From NCBI RefSeq assembly GCF_017874425.1, contig NZ_JAGGLL010000002.1, forward strand, positions 1-64,000: a stretch of DNA of 64,000 nt. Reading direction: 5' to 3'. Under the pieces are notes generated by a model. It was not told where the DNA came from, did no database searches, and saw nothing but the letters and a program-made list of their open reading frames with translations. Positions 27,189 through 36,863 of the stretch are shown piece after piece. The DNA is from Clostridium punense. GTDB lineage: Bacteria > Bacillota > Clostridia > Clostridiales > Clostridiaceae. A program made the translations under genes and the position numbers. Each line of letters starts with the position of its first letter. Position 1 is the stretch's first letter.

Positions 27189-28225
27189 TTAATCACCCCA
27201 AAACCAGTTAGAACATTTGTATAAGCAGCTATTATAAAAATTATTAATCCAATATAAACTACAAGTTTACCAGCTACTTTCCCTTTAAAATTACCTAAAA
27301 GCATAAAGGTGTTTTTTATATCTAACATTGGTCCAAGAAGCAAAAATCCTAATACTGATCCCGTAGTAAATTGTGACAAAAAGGTTCTTCCAATAAAGGC
27401 ATCTGCCTCTGAACAAATTGATAAAAGAAAAGCAAGTGCCATCATTATACCAATGGAAGCCATAGGCTTATTACCTAATGATGATATTAGTTCCCTTGGA
27501 ACTAAGGTTTGGAAAACTGCTGATATAAAAGCTCCAAAGATTAAATACTTGCTTATAGACAAAAATTCTCTAATGCTATGTTCCAAAATTATATTAAGTT
27601 TAGATTTATACTTGTTTAAGACATCATTACTATCGCAACCACAGTAACAGCCATATTCCTCTCTATATCCCTTGTTTTTCAAGGGTGATGATTTCCCATC
27701 TTCAGTTAGTGACACTAAAAGCCCAATAGTTATTGCTGCCAGAATTCCAAAGCCACCTCTCATTAATACCATAGAGGGTTTGTCATAAAAAGCATAATAA
27801 GTTGATAGTAGTACCACTGGATTTACTATTGGCACTGCTAACATAAAGGTTACCCCTAAACCTAAAGGAAGGCCTTTTTTAATTAATCTTCTAGCTATTG
27901 GAATTACAGCACATTCACAGACTGGGAAAATAAATCCCAAAAGGGAGGCTCCTAGAAATCCTAAAATTTTATTCTTGGGGATAATTTTAGCTATAGCCTC
28001 TTCTGACACAAACACTTGAATTAAAGCTGAAATTAAAGCTCCCAATAAAATAAAAGGAATTCCTTCTAGAATAATACTTATAAATATAGCTGCAAAGTTT
28101 TGAAGTGTGGCTCCATCTATAATTTCTAGTGTTTTTAGCTTTAGTAAACTAATAGCAATAATTCCCACTATAGCTGCGTAAATAAAGAGTTCATATCTTT
28201 TTTCATAAATTACTCTATTCTCCAC
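27185..28225 (-). CDS. UPF0718/YraQ-type permease
   Basis: 346 residues with about eight membrane segments. Characteristic pieces are EGIPFILLGALISALIQVFV, FPVCECAVIPIARRLIKKG (the conserved CEC motif in a membrane hairpin) and LSICSEADAF in the second half. A cytoplasmic loop holds another cysteine cluster, YGCYCGC. Members are putative metal or thiol-linked permeases. The start is GTG at 28225, 7 nt after AAGGAG. Coupled to the DUF1980 partner downstream and 255 nt from the CobW genes upstream. Confidence 0.87.
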   Translation of the reverse strand: MENRVIYEKRYELFIYAAIVGIIAISLLKLKTLEIIDGATLQNFAAIFISIILEGIPFILLGALISALIQVFVSEEAIAKIIPKNKILGFLGASLLGFIFPVCECAVIPIARRLIKKGLPLGLGVTFMLAVPIVNPVVLLSTYYAFYDKPSMVLMRGGFGILAAITIGLLVSLTEDGKSSPLKNKGYREEYGCYCGCDSNDVLNKYKSKLNIILEHSIREFLSISKYLIFGAFISAVFQTLVPRELISSLGNKPMASIGIMMALAFLLSICSEADAFIGRTFLSQFTTGSVLGFLLLGPMLDIKNTFMLLGNFKGKVAGKLVVYIGLIIFIIAAYTNVLTGFGVIK

Positions 28226-28480
28226 TACTCTTCTCCTTTAATTTTTCATTTACTATATAGACATATTTACACTGAATCCCTACTATCACAATTACTTTTC
28301 AATTAATAATTATTCAAAGTAAATTGTTGGATAATATTAGTTTTCACTGTGGCTGTCTATACAAGATTTTATCTTGTAATCTTGATTTATTTATACTCAA
28401 AACCCTAACATAATCAATATAAATTTCATATATAAGTCAAGTGTTGCTTTTAATTTCTATAGATAAAACGCTGAAAGCTC

Positions 28481-29110
28481 TTATTTAAATAAATCTTTTA
28501 AAAATACATCCCAATTTTTTAGAGTTCCCCTATGAAATAGCTTGCTATATTTTACTATTTCTTTTATATTTTCTATATCTTTAACCTCTAAAACTGGAAC
28601 AAATTCTTTATATTCCTTTATAAATTCTTTTAACCTTGCTACAGAGTTGTCTTCCATGTACTTTGTATTATTTATAACTACTAAATTGCTTAACTGCATA
28701 CAAGGCATTAAAAATCTTCCCATATTACTTAAATATGGCTGAAGAGTTGCTGCTTCTGATATAAAATAAGTGGAAGTTAACTTTGAAAATTTCTTTATTT
28801 CTTTACAATGAATTAATTCCAATAATTCATTAATATCTTCGGTGCCATTAAATTCAATTATGACTCTATGAGGTGTAACTCTTTGCAGTATGTGACTAAA
28901 TCTTTTTTCTGAAAACTCTCCATAAGTTAAAGTTGTGAATCTTACCCTGTTATCTTCTTTGAACTTTCTTTCTATTTCTGTTTCCCCTGTTTCAAGCTGT
29001 ACTACAATAACCTTTTCATTTTTACTTAATGTACTTTCTAGAAGGGCATTAATAAACTTAGTTTTTCCTGAACCTATAAAACCTGTAACAATCTCAATAT
29101 CTGTTTTCAT
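28481..29110 (-). CDS. CobW-like GTPase, short paralogue
   Basis: 209 residues. Walker A reads GFIGSGKTKF near the N-terminus, and VQLETGETEIE occupies the place of the ENEFGE motif. Unlike its neighbour it lacks the CxCC metal-binding motif and the C-terminal CobW domain, so metal handling may be lost or altered. ATG 29110 is preferred (GGAG 11 nt upstream); GTG 29119 is too close to the site. The previous gene stops 14 nt upstream, and the two are clearly cotranscribed paralogues. Confidence 0.82.
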   Translation of the reverse strand: MKTDIEIVTGFIGSGKTKFINALLESTLSKNEKVIVVQLETGETEIERKFKEDNRVRFTTLTYGEFSEKRFSHILQRVTPHRVIIEFNGTEDINELLELIHCKEIKKFSKLTSTYFISEAATLQPYLSNMGRFLMPCMQLSNLVVINNTKYMEDNSVARLKEFIKEYKEFVPVLEVKDIENIKEIVKYSKLFHRGTLKNWDVFLKDLFK

Positions 29111-29124
29111 AATAATCACTACTC

Positions 29125-30087
29125 CTATTTTGAGTTAAGAAATAGCTTTTTTATTGCTTCTTTATTTAATCCACTACCAATAATACATACTCTTCCTGTA
29201 TATTCCGCATGACTTTCTCTAATTTGAAATTCATCTGGTACATAATCAAACTGTACCCACTTTTTATCTTCAGTTTCTACAATTCCTTTTGCTCTTAAAA
29301 CTGTTCCATATGCTGAATTCTTTTCCATAATCTTCAAGAAATTCTCAAGGGATTTTTTACTGAAAGTCTTTGGTGTTTCGATGCCTACTGTTTGGAAAAC
29401 TTCATTTGCCTTATGGTTTACAGTGGTTCTTACGCCAACTAACGCTACTGGCTTTTTCACTAAATTTACCACTTCTAAGTTATCCTTTTCCTTGCCTTCT
29501 CCAAGGGCAATTATTTTTTCCCCAGTTATACTATCCCAAGGAGTTGTAATTATATTTGCTTTACCATTAATTTTTTGTAAGTTCTCTACTACTTCTATGA
29601 GCTTGTATAAGGATAATTTTTGACTTCTACTGATTACTAAAGTATTAGCATGTTGAATTTGATTTTTGTAAAACTCACTAAAATTTTTTATATAGGTGTG
29701 ATATTTCATTCCATCTACCACTGTGATTACCATATTAATCTCTGCCAGCTTTCTTATATCCTCTCCTCTACAAACCTTTAATATATCAGAAAGCTTTCCT
29801 ACTCCCGAAGGTTCAATTATTATTCTAGTAGGCTTAAATCTTTCTATAACTTCTTTAATGGATTTATTAAAATCGGAAGTAACAGTACAACAAATGCACC
29901 CTGCATTTATTTCTTTTACTTGAACATTAGAGTCCTTTAAAATACTACCATCAATACCTACTTCTCCAAACTCATTTTCAATAATAACAAGGTTTTCCCC
30001 CTGTAATTTTTCCTTTATTAGTTTTTTAATGAGCATGGTTTTCCCTGCTCCTAAAAATCCTGAGAAAATATCTATTTTTGTTTTCAA
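29125..30087 (-). CDS. CobW/YciC family GTP-binding metallochaperone
   Basis: About 320 residues. Walker A is GFLGAGKTML, then ENEFGEVGIDG, the metal-binding CICC motif, IIEPSGVG, and a C-terminal CobW_C domain (LRAKGIVETEDKKWVQFDYVP). COG0523 proteins of this kind insert or deliver Zn2+ and other metals. The start is uncertain: TTG 30087 has GGAGG 7 nt upstream and aligns with the start of the paralogue. ATG 30093 and ATG 30102 lie on or before the ribosome binding site. Zinc-starvation control by Zur would be typical, but I see no clear Zur box. Confidence 0.87.
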   Translation of the reverse strand: MKTKIDIFSGFLGAGKTMLIKKLIKEKLQGENLVIIENEFGEVGIDGSILKDSNVQVKEINAGCICCTVTSDFNKSIKEVIERFKPTRIIIEPSGVGKLSDILKVCRGEDIRKLAEINMVITVVDGMKYHTYIKNFSEFYKNQIQHANTLVISRSQKLSLYKLIEVVENLQKINGKANIITTPWDSITGEKIIALGEGKEKDNLEVVNLVKKPVALVGVRTTVNHKANEVFQTVGIETPKTFSKKSLENFLKIMEKNSAYGTVLRAKGIVETEDKKWVQFDYVPDEFQIRESHAEYTGRVCIIGSGLNKEAIKKLFLNSK

Positions 30088-30685
30088 GTTCATCTCCTCC
30101 ATGTTTAACTTTTATTTTATTTCTTTTTTATTTGATTTTAAAAATCTCAGTTTTAAACTAATAGAGCTAGTTATGTAGATGTTAATTTAATATTTGTTTA
30201 TAAAATTTATAAGATCTACATGTCTAACTAGACTAGTTATATTAACTTTTATAAAAGCTCACCTATATAACTCTGATAAAAGCAAGTTTGTCTCCTCTAA
30301 TTTATATTTCTGCTAAGCTACATTTATTCATAAGATAGGATATTATGAACTTCAATGATAAAATCTTATTTTATTAATATATATGTTCTAATAAATAAAC
30401 TACATTATAACCTTTAGAGTCCTCTATATTTGACAACTGCTTGGATGTAGAAAGTTAATTAGACCTTATATATACAAAAGGTTTGAGGAAAATTGGATAG
30501 ACTTCCTAAATATATTGATTCTTCTCTTTTATTTTCTATAAGACAATGTCACCTAATTTATCCAAAACTCTTTTCTATACCATAATACAACCAAAAAGAA
30601 GTAAATGCAAATAATTTGCATTTACTTCTTTCTTCTTATATTTTTTCCCATAGGATGTCTATTAGATTCTAACCTTCACAAGCAT
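30088..30685. other. 600-bp intergenic region upstream of CobW genes
   Basis: Contains ATGTAGAT/ATCTACAT (about 30174-30225) with flanking CTAGTTA/TAACTAG, a loose structured dyad that could be an operator for the metal genes, and the pdxT terminator at 30596-30630. Nothing else recognised. Confidence 0.4.
30596..30630 (-). terminator. terminator of pdxST
   Basis: Long near-perfect stem AAGAAGTAAATGCAAAT/ATTTGCATTTACTTCTT, then TTTTGG on the minus strand. Confidence 0.9.
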
Positions 30686-31270
30686 CTATTCTTTACCCAA
30701 AATCATCCGCTCCACAAAGTATCTGTGAAAGCTTAAGTCCTCAGTCAATTCTGGATGAAAAGACGTTGCTAACATATTATTTTCCCTACAAGCTACAATG
30801 TTACCTTCTACTTCAGCTATAACTCGTGCTTCTCCCCAAAACCTTTCTACATAGGGAGCACGAATAAATACTAAAGGTATAGGATTTTCTAAAATTTCTT
30901 CTATAATTTTTGTAGTACTGAAACTGTTTAATTGACTTCCATAGGCATTTCTTTTAACTGCTATATTCATTACTTCTAGATGACCAGTTGGCTCTTTACA
31001 TATTTCCTTAGCAAGAAGTATCATCCCTGCACAGGTTCCCCAAACTGGAAGTCCCTGCTCTATTCTCTGCTTAAGTGGCTCCATCAGTGAGAACTCCTTT
31101 AAGAGTTTTCCAATTGCGGTACTTTCTCCCCCCGGAATTATTATCCCTTGAACCTTATTAAGCTCCTGATGAGTTTTAACTGTAATAGCCTCCACATTTG
31201 GTATGAGCCTGAGCTTTTCTAAGTGCTCTTTAACTGCCCCTTGAATTCCTAGCACCCCAACTGTAACCAT
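30686..31270 (-). CDS. pdxT: PLP synthase glutaminase subunit PdxT
   Basis: Class I glutamine amidotransferase of 194 residues that feeds ammonia to PdxS. Motifs: PGGESTAIGKLL, the catalytic cysteine in WGTCAGMILLA, and the His-Glu pair in FHPEL. Start is ATG 31270, preceded by AAGGAG; a longer in-frame extension to 31300 would overlap pdxS. It begins 10 nt after the pdxS stop. Product is pyridoxal 5'-phosphate, needed for MetY and the PdxR aminotransferase-like domain in this same window. Confidence 0.97.
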   Translation of the reverse strand: MVTVGVLGIQGAVKEHLEKLRLIPNVEAITVKTHQELNKVQGIIIPGGESTAIGKLLKEFSLMEPLKQRIEQGLPVWGTCAGMILLAKEICKEPTGHLEVMNIAVKRNAYGSQLNSFSTTKIIEEILENPIPLVFIRAPYVERFWGEARVIAEVEGNIVACRENNMLATSFHPELTEDLSFHRYFVERMILGKE

Positions 31271-31280
31271 AGAATTCTCC

Positions 31281-32156
31281 TTACCATCCTCTATTTGCAT
31301 ATAAATTACCTTCTGGAATTTCTCTTATATCTAAGCTGCTCATTGCTTCTCCAAGCTCCTCAGACACCTCTGCAAGAACTTCAGGATTATTATAGTAAGT
31401 GGTAGCTTTAACTATAGCTTGCGCTCTTTTTTCAGGGTTTGAGGACTTAAATATACCTGAACCAACAAATACCCCATCACTTCCTAGCTGCATCATTAAT
31501 GCTGCGTCCGCTGGAGTTGCAATTCCTCCTGCTGCAAAGTTTACTACCGGTAACTTTCCGTGCTCTTTTACATATAAAATCAGCTCATAGGGTGCTCCCA
31601 TTTCCTTTGCAATGGTCATCAATTCCTCCTGTGATGCAAGTTGAACTTTTCTTACGTCTGAAATCATAGTTCTCATGTGTCTTACAGCTTCAACTACATT
31701 TCCCGTTCCTGCTTCTCCTTTTGTTCTTATCATGGATGCTCCTTCCCCAATTCTTCTAAGAGCTTCTCCTAGATTTCTAGCTCCACAAACAAAAGGAACC
31801 TTAAAAGCTTTTTTGTCTATATGAAAAACCTCATCTGCTGGTGTTAGAACCTCACTTTCATCTATATAATCCACATTTAGTGCTTCTAAAATTTGAGCCT
31901 CTACAAAATGTCCAATTCTAACCTTTGCCATAACAGGAATACTTACAGCACTTTGTATTTCTTTAATCATCTTAGGATCAGACATTCTAGCAACTCCCCC
32001 TTGCTTTCTAATATCTGATGGGACACGCTCCAGGGCCATAACTGCCACTGCTCCAGCCTTTTGTGCAATTTCTGCCTCTTTTGCGTTAACTACATCCATT
32101 ATTACTCCACCTTTTAACATCTGAGCAAGGTTTTTGTTTAATTCATATCTTTCCAT
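31281..32156 (-). CDS. pdxS: PLP synthase lyase subunit PdxS
   Basis: 291-residue (beta/alpha)8 enzyme joining ribose 5-phosphate, glyceraldehyde 3-phosphate and ammonia into PLP. Family segments present: [38 protein letters not shown] with a catalytic lysine, [16 protein letters not shown], and [22 protein letters not shown] 32156 lies behind AAAGGAG; the upstream in-frame GTG overlaps that site. First gene of pdxST, divergent from its regulator. Confidence 0.97.
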   Translation of the reverse strand: MERYELNKNLAQMLKGGVIMDVVNAKEAEIAQKAGAVAVMALERVPSDIRKQGGVARMSDPKMIKEIQSAVSIPVMAKVRIGHFVEAQILEALNVDYIDESEVLTPADEVFHIDKKAFKVPFVCGARNLGEALRRIGEGASMIRTKGEAGTGNVVEAVRHMRTMISDVRKVQLASQEELMTIAKEMGAPYELILYVKEHGKLPVVNFAAGGIATPADAALMMQLGSDGVFVGSGIFKSSNPEKRAQAIVKATTYYNNPEVLAEVSEELGEAMSSLDIREIPEGNLYANRGW

Positions 32157-32190
32157 GATAATATACACTCCTTTACAAATATATAATGGT

Positions 32191-32234
32191 ATTATATAAT
32201 AACTGTACCGTTACAATTATTGTATGCACGGTTA
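32191..32234. promoter_or_regulatory. pdxS/pdxR divergent promoter with PdxR operator
   Basis: ATTATATAAT (32191-32200) offers a TATAAT -10 box on each strand. Next to it CCGT-TACAAT-T-ATTGTA-TGC-ACGG (32208-32231) is a dyad, with half-sites also readable as direct repeats GTACCGTTA and GCACGGTTA. MocR regulators bind such sites between themselves and pdxST. A consensus -35 box is missing for pdxS, which fits activation by PdxR. Confidence 0.65.
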
Positions 32235-32299
32235 AATTCACCCAATTATTACATACACTCTTTTTTAAGTCAATACAATTAGAAAGGAAAAAGAAAATT

Positions 32300-33805
32300 A
32301 TGGTTAATGTATCGATACAATTAAATAAAGATATAACTACACCTATGTATCTTCAGCTTTCAAGCTCCATAGGTAATCTAATAAAAAGTGGGAAAATAAA
32401 ACCCAAAGAAAAACTTCCTCCTATAAGAAAACTTGCTAATGATTTAGGCGTTAATAATGTGACAGTAGTAAATGCTTACAAACAGTTAGAAGCAAATGGT
32501 TATATAAAAGCCATTAAAGGAAGTGGATATTATGTACTAAATCTAGAAGATAAGCCTACTGAGAAAGCTTCTTCTATGACAAACCTAGAGGAAGATGAAT
32601 TTTTAGAGCATGAAGATATAAAACTTATGTCAAATGGTCAAATAGAAATTTCTTCTAACACCATTAACTTTGCCAGTACCACTCCCGATCCTAGTATTTT
32701 CCCTATTGAGGCTTTTAAAAATTGTTTAAATGAAGTACTAGATAGGGATAAGGGCTATGCTTTTGGCTATCAAGAAAGTAATGGTTTCGAACCCTTAAGA
32801 GAATCTCTTTGTAGCTTTCTTGAGGTTTATACTAATATAACTGTAAAAAAAGAATATATTCAAATAGTGTCTGGTGCTCAGCAAGGTATAGATATTATTG
32901 GGAAGACGCTTTTAAATCCAGGTGATTATGTTATTACGGAAAACCCAACTTATACAGGAGCAGTTTCTGTTTTTAAATCTAGAGGAGCGCAAATTGTAGG
33001 AGTTCCTATTAATGAAAGTGGTATAGATTTGAAGGTTCTAGAAAGACAAATAATTAGGTATAACCCTAAACTAATTTATGTAATGACTAGATTTCAAAGT
33101 CCTACTACAATTTCCTACTCTAAGGAAAATCTTCAAGGTTTACTGAAGCTTTCTGAAAAATACGGAGTATACCTAGTAGAAGATGATTCTCTTGCGGGGC
33201 TTTCTTTTGAAAACTTTGATGAAAGTCCTTCCCTAAAATCACTTGACACAAAGGATAAAGTAATTTATATCAAAAGCTTTTCTAAGCTTTTAATGCCTGG
33301 TCTTAGAATAGGCTTCATAATATCTCCTGAAAATCTTTCTAGCGAACTTCTTAAGGCAAAGCATTCAACGGATATTTCTTCCTCTGGATTGATACAAAGA
33401 GCACTTCATTTATACTTTGAAAAGGGCCACTGGGAAGATCATATAAATTATATGAAGGATATTTACAAAGAAAAATATGAAGCTATGTTAAAATACCTAA
33501 ATGAGCTAAAAAAATATGGAATAAATTTTACTGAGCCTAAGGGCGGGCTTAACTTTTGGATTACTCTTCCCCAAGGTGTTGAGGCTACAAAACTTTATCT
33601 TGAATGTGTAAAAGAAGATGTACTTATAGTACCTTGTAAAATCTTTTATGTGAACAATTATAGAAATAATGACAATACTATAAGATTGAGCTATGCAGCT
33701 ACAAATCTAGAAGAAATAAAAGCAGGAATGAAAGTGCTTGAATACTCTATTATTAAATTACTAAATAAATCTAAAAGTCGAACTTATATGAGCCCTATGA
33801 TCTAG
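32300..33805 (+). CDS. pdxR: PdxR, MocR-type regulator of PLP synthesis
   Basis: 501 residues: N-terminal GntR winged helix (PPIRKLANDLGVNNVTVVNAYKQL, about residues 25-75), linker, and a fold type I aminotransferase domain (about 120-495). YIKSFSKLLMPGLRIGF contains the PLP-binding lysine. Such proteins sense PLP and control pdxST. ATG 32300 is chosen: AGAAAGGA lies upstream, and the protein then starts directly before the HTH; the longer frame to 32186 would overlap the promoter. Divergent from pdxS, convergent with tldE across a shared terminator. Confidence 0.93.
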   Translation: MVNVSIQLNKDITTPMYLQLSSSIGNLIKSGKIKPKEKLPPIRKLANDLGVNNVTVVNAYKQLEANGYIKAIKGSGYYVLNLEDKPTEKASSMTNLEEDEFLEHEDIKLMSNGQIEISSNTINFASTTPDPSIFPIEAFKNCLNEVLDRDKGYAFGYQESNGFEPLRESLCSFLEVYTNITVKKEYIQIVSGAQQGIDIIGKTLLNPGDYVITENPTYTGAVSVFKSRGAQIVGVPINESGIDLKVLERQIIRYNPKLIYVMTRFQSPTTISYSKENLQGLLKLSEKYGVYLVEDDSLAGLSFENFDESPSLKSLDTKDKVIYIKSFSKLLMPGLRIGFIISPENLSSELLKAKHSTDISSSGLIQRALHLYFEKGHWEDHINYMKDIYKEKYEAMLKYLNELKKYGINFTEPKGGLNFWITLPQGVEATKLYLECVKEDVLIVPCKIFYVNNYRNNDNTIRLSYAATNLEEIKAGMKVLEYSIIKLLNKSKSRTYMSPMI

Positions 33806-33821
33806 TCATATTGAAAAAAAC

Positions 33822-33857
33822 AACAGGGAATTCAAGCTTTATGCAGAATTCCCTGTT
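33822..33857. terminator. bidirectional terminator, pdxR / tldE
   Basis: Perfect 12-bp stem AACAGGGAATTC/GAATTCCCTGTT with A-rich flank on the left and TCTATTTTATT on the right. Confidence 0.9.
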
Positions 33858-33862
33858 CTATT

Positions 33863-35137
33863 TTATTCTCCAGCAATATTTACATTTATAAGTTCTAACA
33901 TCTTAGGTCCTGTAAAGCTTCCATCTTTATAAACCTCTTTAGATAAGAACATGTTATTTTGTAAATTTTTAATATTACCAGACATTGAACCTCCAGTTAC
34001 TGGAGTTATTTTTTCTCCGTCATAGTAGAAACCAAGTCTAATCTCTCCAGCAAAGTCTCCTGTTAAAGAGTCCATTTGGAAGTCTGAAAAAGCAACCAAT
34101 TCTAAATATGGTTCCCTTGTCATTTCCTCTATAGACTTTTCCCCACATTTAACTACAGTCTCATCTAGATTACCTGTAGGTATTACCTCTAAGTAATGAG
34201 AAAATCTTGTATTTCCATGATAAGTTTTTAAAACTCCCTCTTCGATAATAGTTACTTCTTGAAGCTTAAGTCCATCATTATCATAAGGTGCAGAACCTTT
34301 TAGAGTTATAGTCACCTTATCTCCCTTAATTTCTTCTCCTTGGACTCCTTCGCCAGGCTTAAAATTTGAAAGATTATTATAAACTGCTCCAACACTTGCC
34401 TTGTCAGTGTAATAAGAGAACATACTCTTTAGGGATGATTTTCTTAAAAGAACTCTGTAGTTCCCCGTTTTTACTGCATTTTTTGCTTTAACTCTCCATT
34501 TAGTAAGCTCTATGGCATCTTTAACACTATCAGCAATTAATTCTTCATCTAAATCACTATATCTAAACACATTAAAAAGCTCTACGTCTTGCTCTTCAAT
34601 CCATTGAGTAATACATTCAACTTCAGAAGAAAATTTCACAAAAGTCACATCAACACCCTCAGAGTTAACTATTCTTTTTGTAGTTTTATTTAGGAATATT
34701 TCTGAAGAGTTTATGCCTCCCTTTTCATAAATATCATTTTTATATAAGGCCTTTTGTATGGCAAGTGCCCCCTCTTCTAAGCTATATCCATTAAATTTTG
34801 ATGGAAGGGTTATTTCCCCACACTTTTCTCCTTTTACTAATGGATAAAATTTATTTTTCACAAACCCTGCTGCATATAAACCGTCTTTTAGTATATTCCC
34901 TATCTCTTCATCCTTCATAGTGGGATATATGTCCACTTCTGAAGAACCCCTATAAGTCTCTCCATTTTCTTCGAAATCCTTATAAACTGTTACTTTATAA
35001 TTTGTAACCTTCTTTTTTCTATTCATATCTAGGGCTTTTTTAATAAAAAATAGCTCTACACTTTCTGATGTTTCAATATTTATTTTATATATATTTATAT
35101 TAACTTTTATTAATTCATTTATAATTCTTTCAACCAT
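33863..35137 (-). CDS. tldE: TldE/PmbA-like protein (inactive protease partner)
   Basis: 424 residues, U62 peptidase family. It lacks the HExxxH motif found in the upstream gene, so it is the non-catalytic TldE/PmbA half of a TldD/E heterodimer. Such complexes trim or linearise peptides, including modified natural products. C-terminal family segments GKTGNYR-like (AVKTGNYRVLLRKSS) and GDFAGEIRLGFYYDGEK are clear. ATG overlaps the tldD stop by 1 nt (TAATG), so synthesis is coupled. No peptide natural-product genes are adjacent. Confidence 0.9.
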   Translation of the reverse strand: MVERIINELIKVNINIYKINIETSESVELFFIKKALDMNRKKKVTNYKVTVYKDFEENGETYRGSSEVDIYPTMKDEEIGNILKDGLYAAGFVKNKFYPLVKGEKCGEITLPSKFNGYSLEEGALAIQKALYKNDIYEKGGINSSEIFLNKTTKRIVNSEGVDVTFVKFSSEVECITQWIEEQDVELFNVFRYSDLDEELIADSVKDAIELTKWRVKAKNAVKTGNYRVLLRKSSLKSMFSYYTDKASVGAVYNNLSNFKPGEGVQGEEIKGDKVTITLKGSAPYDNDGLKLQEVTIIEEGVLKTYHGNTRFSHYLEVIPTGNLDETVVKCGEKSIEEMTREPYLELVAFSDFQMDSLTGDFAGEIRLGFYYDGEKITPVTGGSMSGNIKNLQNNMFLSKEVYKDGSFTGPKMLELINVNIAGE

Positions 35138-36564
35138 TATCCTAACCTCACTCTCGCCTTAATATATGGCCCTCCGCAAGATACTTTAACCCATTCCTTA
35201 TATCCTTTTCCACAGAAGCCTGCTCCACCCATTTCTAAATCCTCTGAGACCATAGATATAGATTTTAAAAGATCTGGAACATAGCCAGTAAGAATTACAG
35301 GAGAATAAATTTTCCCTGTTAACTTCCCATTCTTTATTTCCTTAGCCACATTAACCATACACTGAATTCCCCAGTTCTTAGGGTCTTCCATTCCACTTGC
35401 TGATTGCTCAAGTAGAAAGCCGTATTCAACTGAAGCTATCATATCTTCTAGCTTGTGTTTTCCTGGTGAGAAATAAGTGTTTGTCATTCTTGTGTAAGCC
35501 TTTCTTTCGTAAGATTCTCTTTTTCCATTTCCAGTAGGCGCAACTCCAAGACTTAGAGCTGAAAGGCTATCAGCAATACCTTGCTTTAAAATACCATTCT
35601 GTATAATTATGGTGTCCTGAGCTAGTACACCCTCATCATCAAAGCTATAAGAAGATGTCTCTTCAACGCCCTTAGCTCCATCATGCATAACAGTTAACTC
35701 TGAAGCCACATATTCACCTAAATACTCCTTGGATTTAGCCCTGTCTTTTAGGAACATATCCATCTCTACTCCATGTCCAAAAGCTTCATGAGCAATAAGT
35801 CCTGTCACATCTGGATCACAAATAACTTCATATTCCCCTGGTGGCATTGGCTCTGCATCTAATAACACAAGGGTATTATTAACAACTATTTCTACAGAAG
35901 CTTCTATCTCATCTAAAAGCTCTCCACCCTTTAAGCCTGAAAAACCTTTATAAGAATACTTTGTTTTATCATCTTTTGAAGCAATACAAATATTAGCTCC
36001 ATTTGCCCACATATAGCTTTGCTCTAATTCTTTGTTGTTAGAAAGATATAGCTTATTTACATGAAGATATTCAAATCTAACTCTGTAATCTACTATAGCT
36101 TCATCTTGGCTTAAACCTCTATTCATTATGCCTGTAAGTCTTTTTATTACCTCTTCATCATTTAAAGCTCTTGGATTTACCTTTACAGGTTTTTCAAAAA
36201 CTTTCTTAATTTCCTCTTCCTGAATTACTTCATATTGGTTTAATTCCAAAACTTCTTTAGCCTTATTTGTCATTTGAACTAGATCTTTTCTTATAGTAGA
36301 AGCAATTTCTTCTATATTATCTTTTGATATTTCATTAAAGGAATACTCTGCGTAGTTTACTCTATTGTGCACTCTTACAACAAAACCTCTTTCATTGCTG
36401 CCATTTGCTGAAATAGCTGAAGTTCTTCTAGAAACAGCATAAACCTTTCCTGTGCAGTCTGTAGCTAGTACTGATACAAAATTAAAATCTTTAGAAAGAT
36501 TCTCTATCAATACTTTTAAATCTTCTTTTATATCTGTAAGATAACTACTATATTTTAGTTCCAT
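35137..36564 (-). CDS. tldD: TldD-like metalloprotease
   Basis: 475 residues. The zinc site is HEAFGHGVE (HExxxHxxE) in the segment GLIAHEAFGHGVEMD. Also typical are FDDEGVLAQDT and RMTNTYFSPG. It would cleave unfolded peptides inside the TldD/E central cavity. ATG 36564 follows AAAAGGGGGG; the track-long frame from 36657 would run through this site. Forms a two-gene operon with tldE. Confidence 0.93.
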   Translation of the reverse strand: MELKYSSYLTDIKEDLKVLIENLSKDFNFVSVLATDCTGKVYAVSRRTSAISANGSNERGFVVRVHNRVNYAEYSFNEISKDNIEEIASTIRKDLVQMTNKAKEVLELNQYEVIQEEEIKKVFEKPVKVNPRALNDEEVIKRLTGIMNRGLSQDEAIVDYRVRFEYLHVNKLYLSNNKELEQSYMWANGANICIASKDDKTKYSYKGFSGLKGGELLDEIEASVEIVVNNTLVLLDAEPMPPGEYEVICDPDVTGLIAHEAFGHGVEMDMFLKDRAKSKEYLGEYVASELTVMHDGAKGVEETSSYSFDDEGVLAQDTIIIQNGILKQGIADSLSALSLGVAPTGNGKRESYERKAYTRMTNTYFSPGKHKLEDMIASVEYGFLLEQSASGMEDPKNWGIQCMVNVAKEIKNGKLTGKIYSPVILTGYVPDLLKSISMVSEDLEMGGAGFCGKGYKEWVKVSCGGPYIKARVRLG

Positions 36565-36770
36565 GTGATGCCCCCCTTTTACATGAACTGTACATAAATT
36601 ATGATATAAGTTCGAAATATTCAGTATCTTATAATTATGGTACCTCTTTTTACCCAAAATTACAATAAAATCCTATTTCATTTATACTTATTCTGCTATG
36701 CTCTTAACAATTCTAACTCAATATATTAAATATACGTGAACAACTTTAAAATAGTAAAAAAGTAAATTCA

Positions 36771-36811
36771 TTATATTGTAAACTAGAGTAATTCTCTAGT
36801 TTACAATATAA
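36771..36811. repeat. perfect 18-bp inverted repeat
   Basis: TTATATTGTAAACTAGAG (36771-36788) is exactly complementary to 36794-36811 across a 5-nt spacer. No T-run follows on either strand, so it is not a normal terminator. It sits between tldD's promoter side and the terminator of the membrane protein gene. Confidence 0.85.
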
Positions 36812-36814
36812 TAA

Positions 36815-36853
36815 AAAAGCCAATGAACAGAATAAATATCCTTCAAAGGCTTT
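36815..36853 (-). terminator. terminator of membrane protein gene
   Basis: On the minus strand AAAGCCTTTGA pairs loosely with TCATTGGCTTT, then TTTTATT; begins 10 nt after the stop. Confidence 0.75.
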
Positions 36854-36863
36854 AAACAATCAT

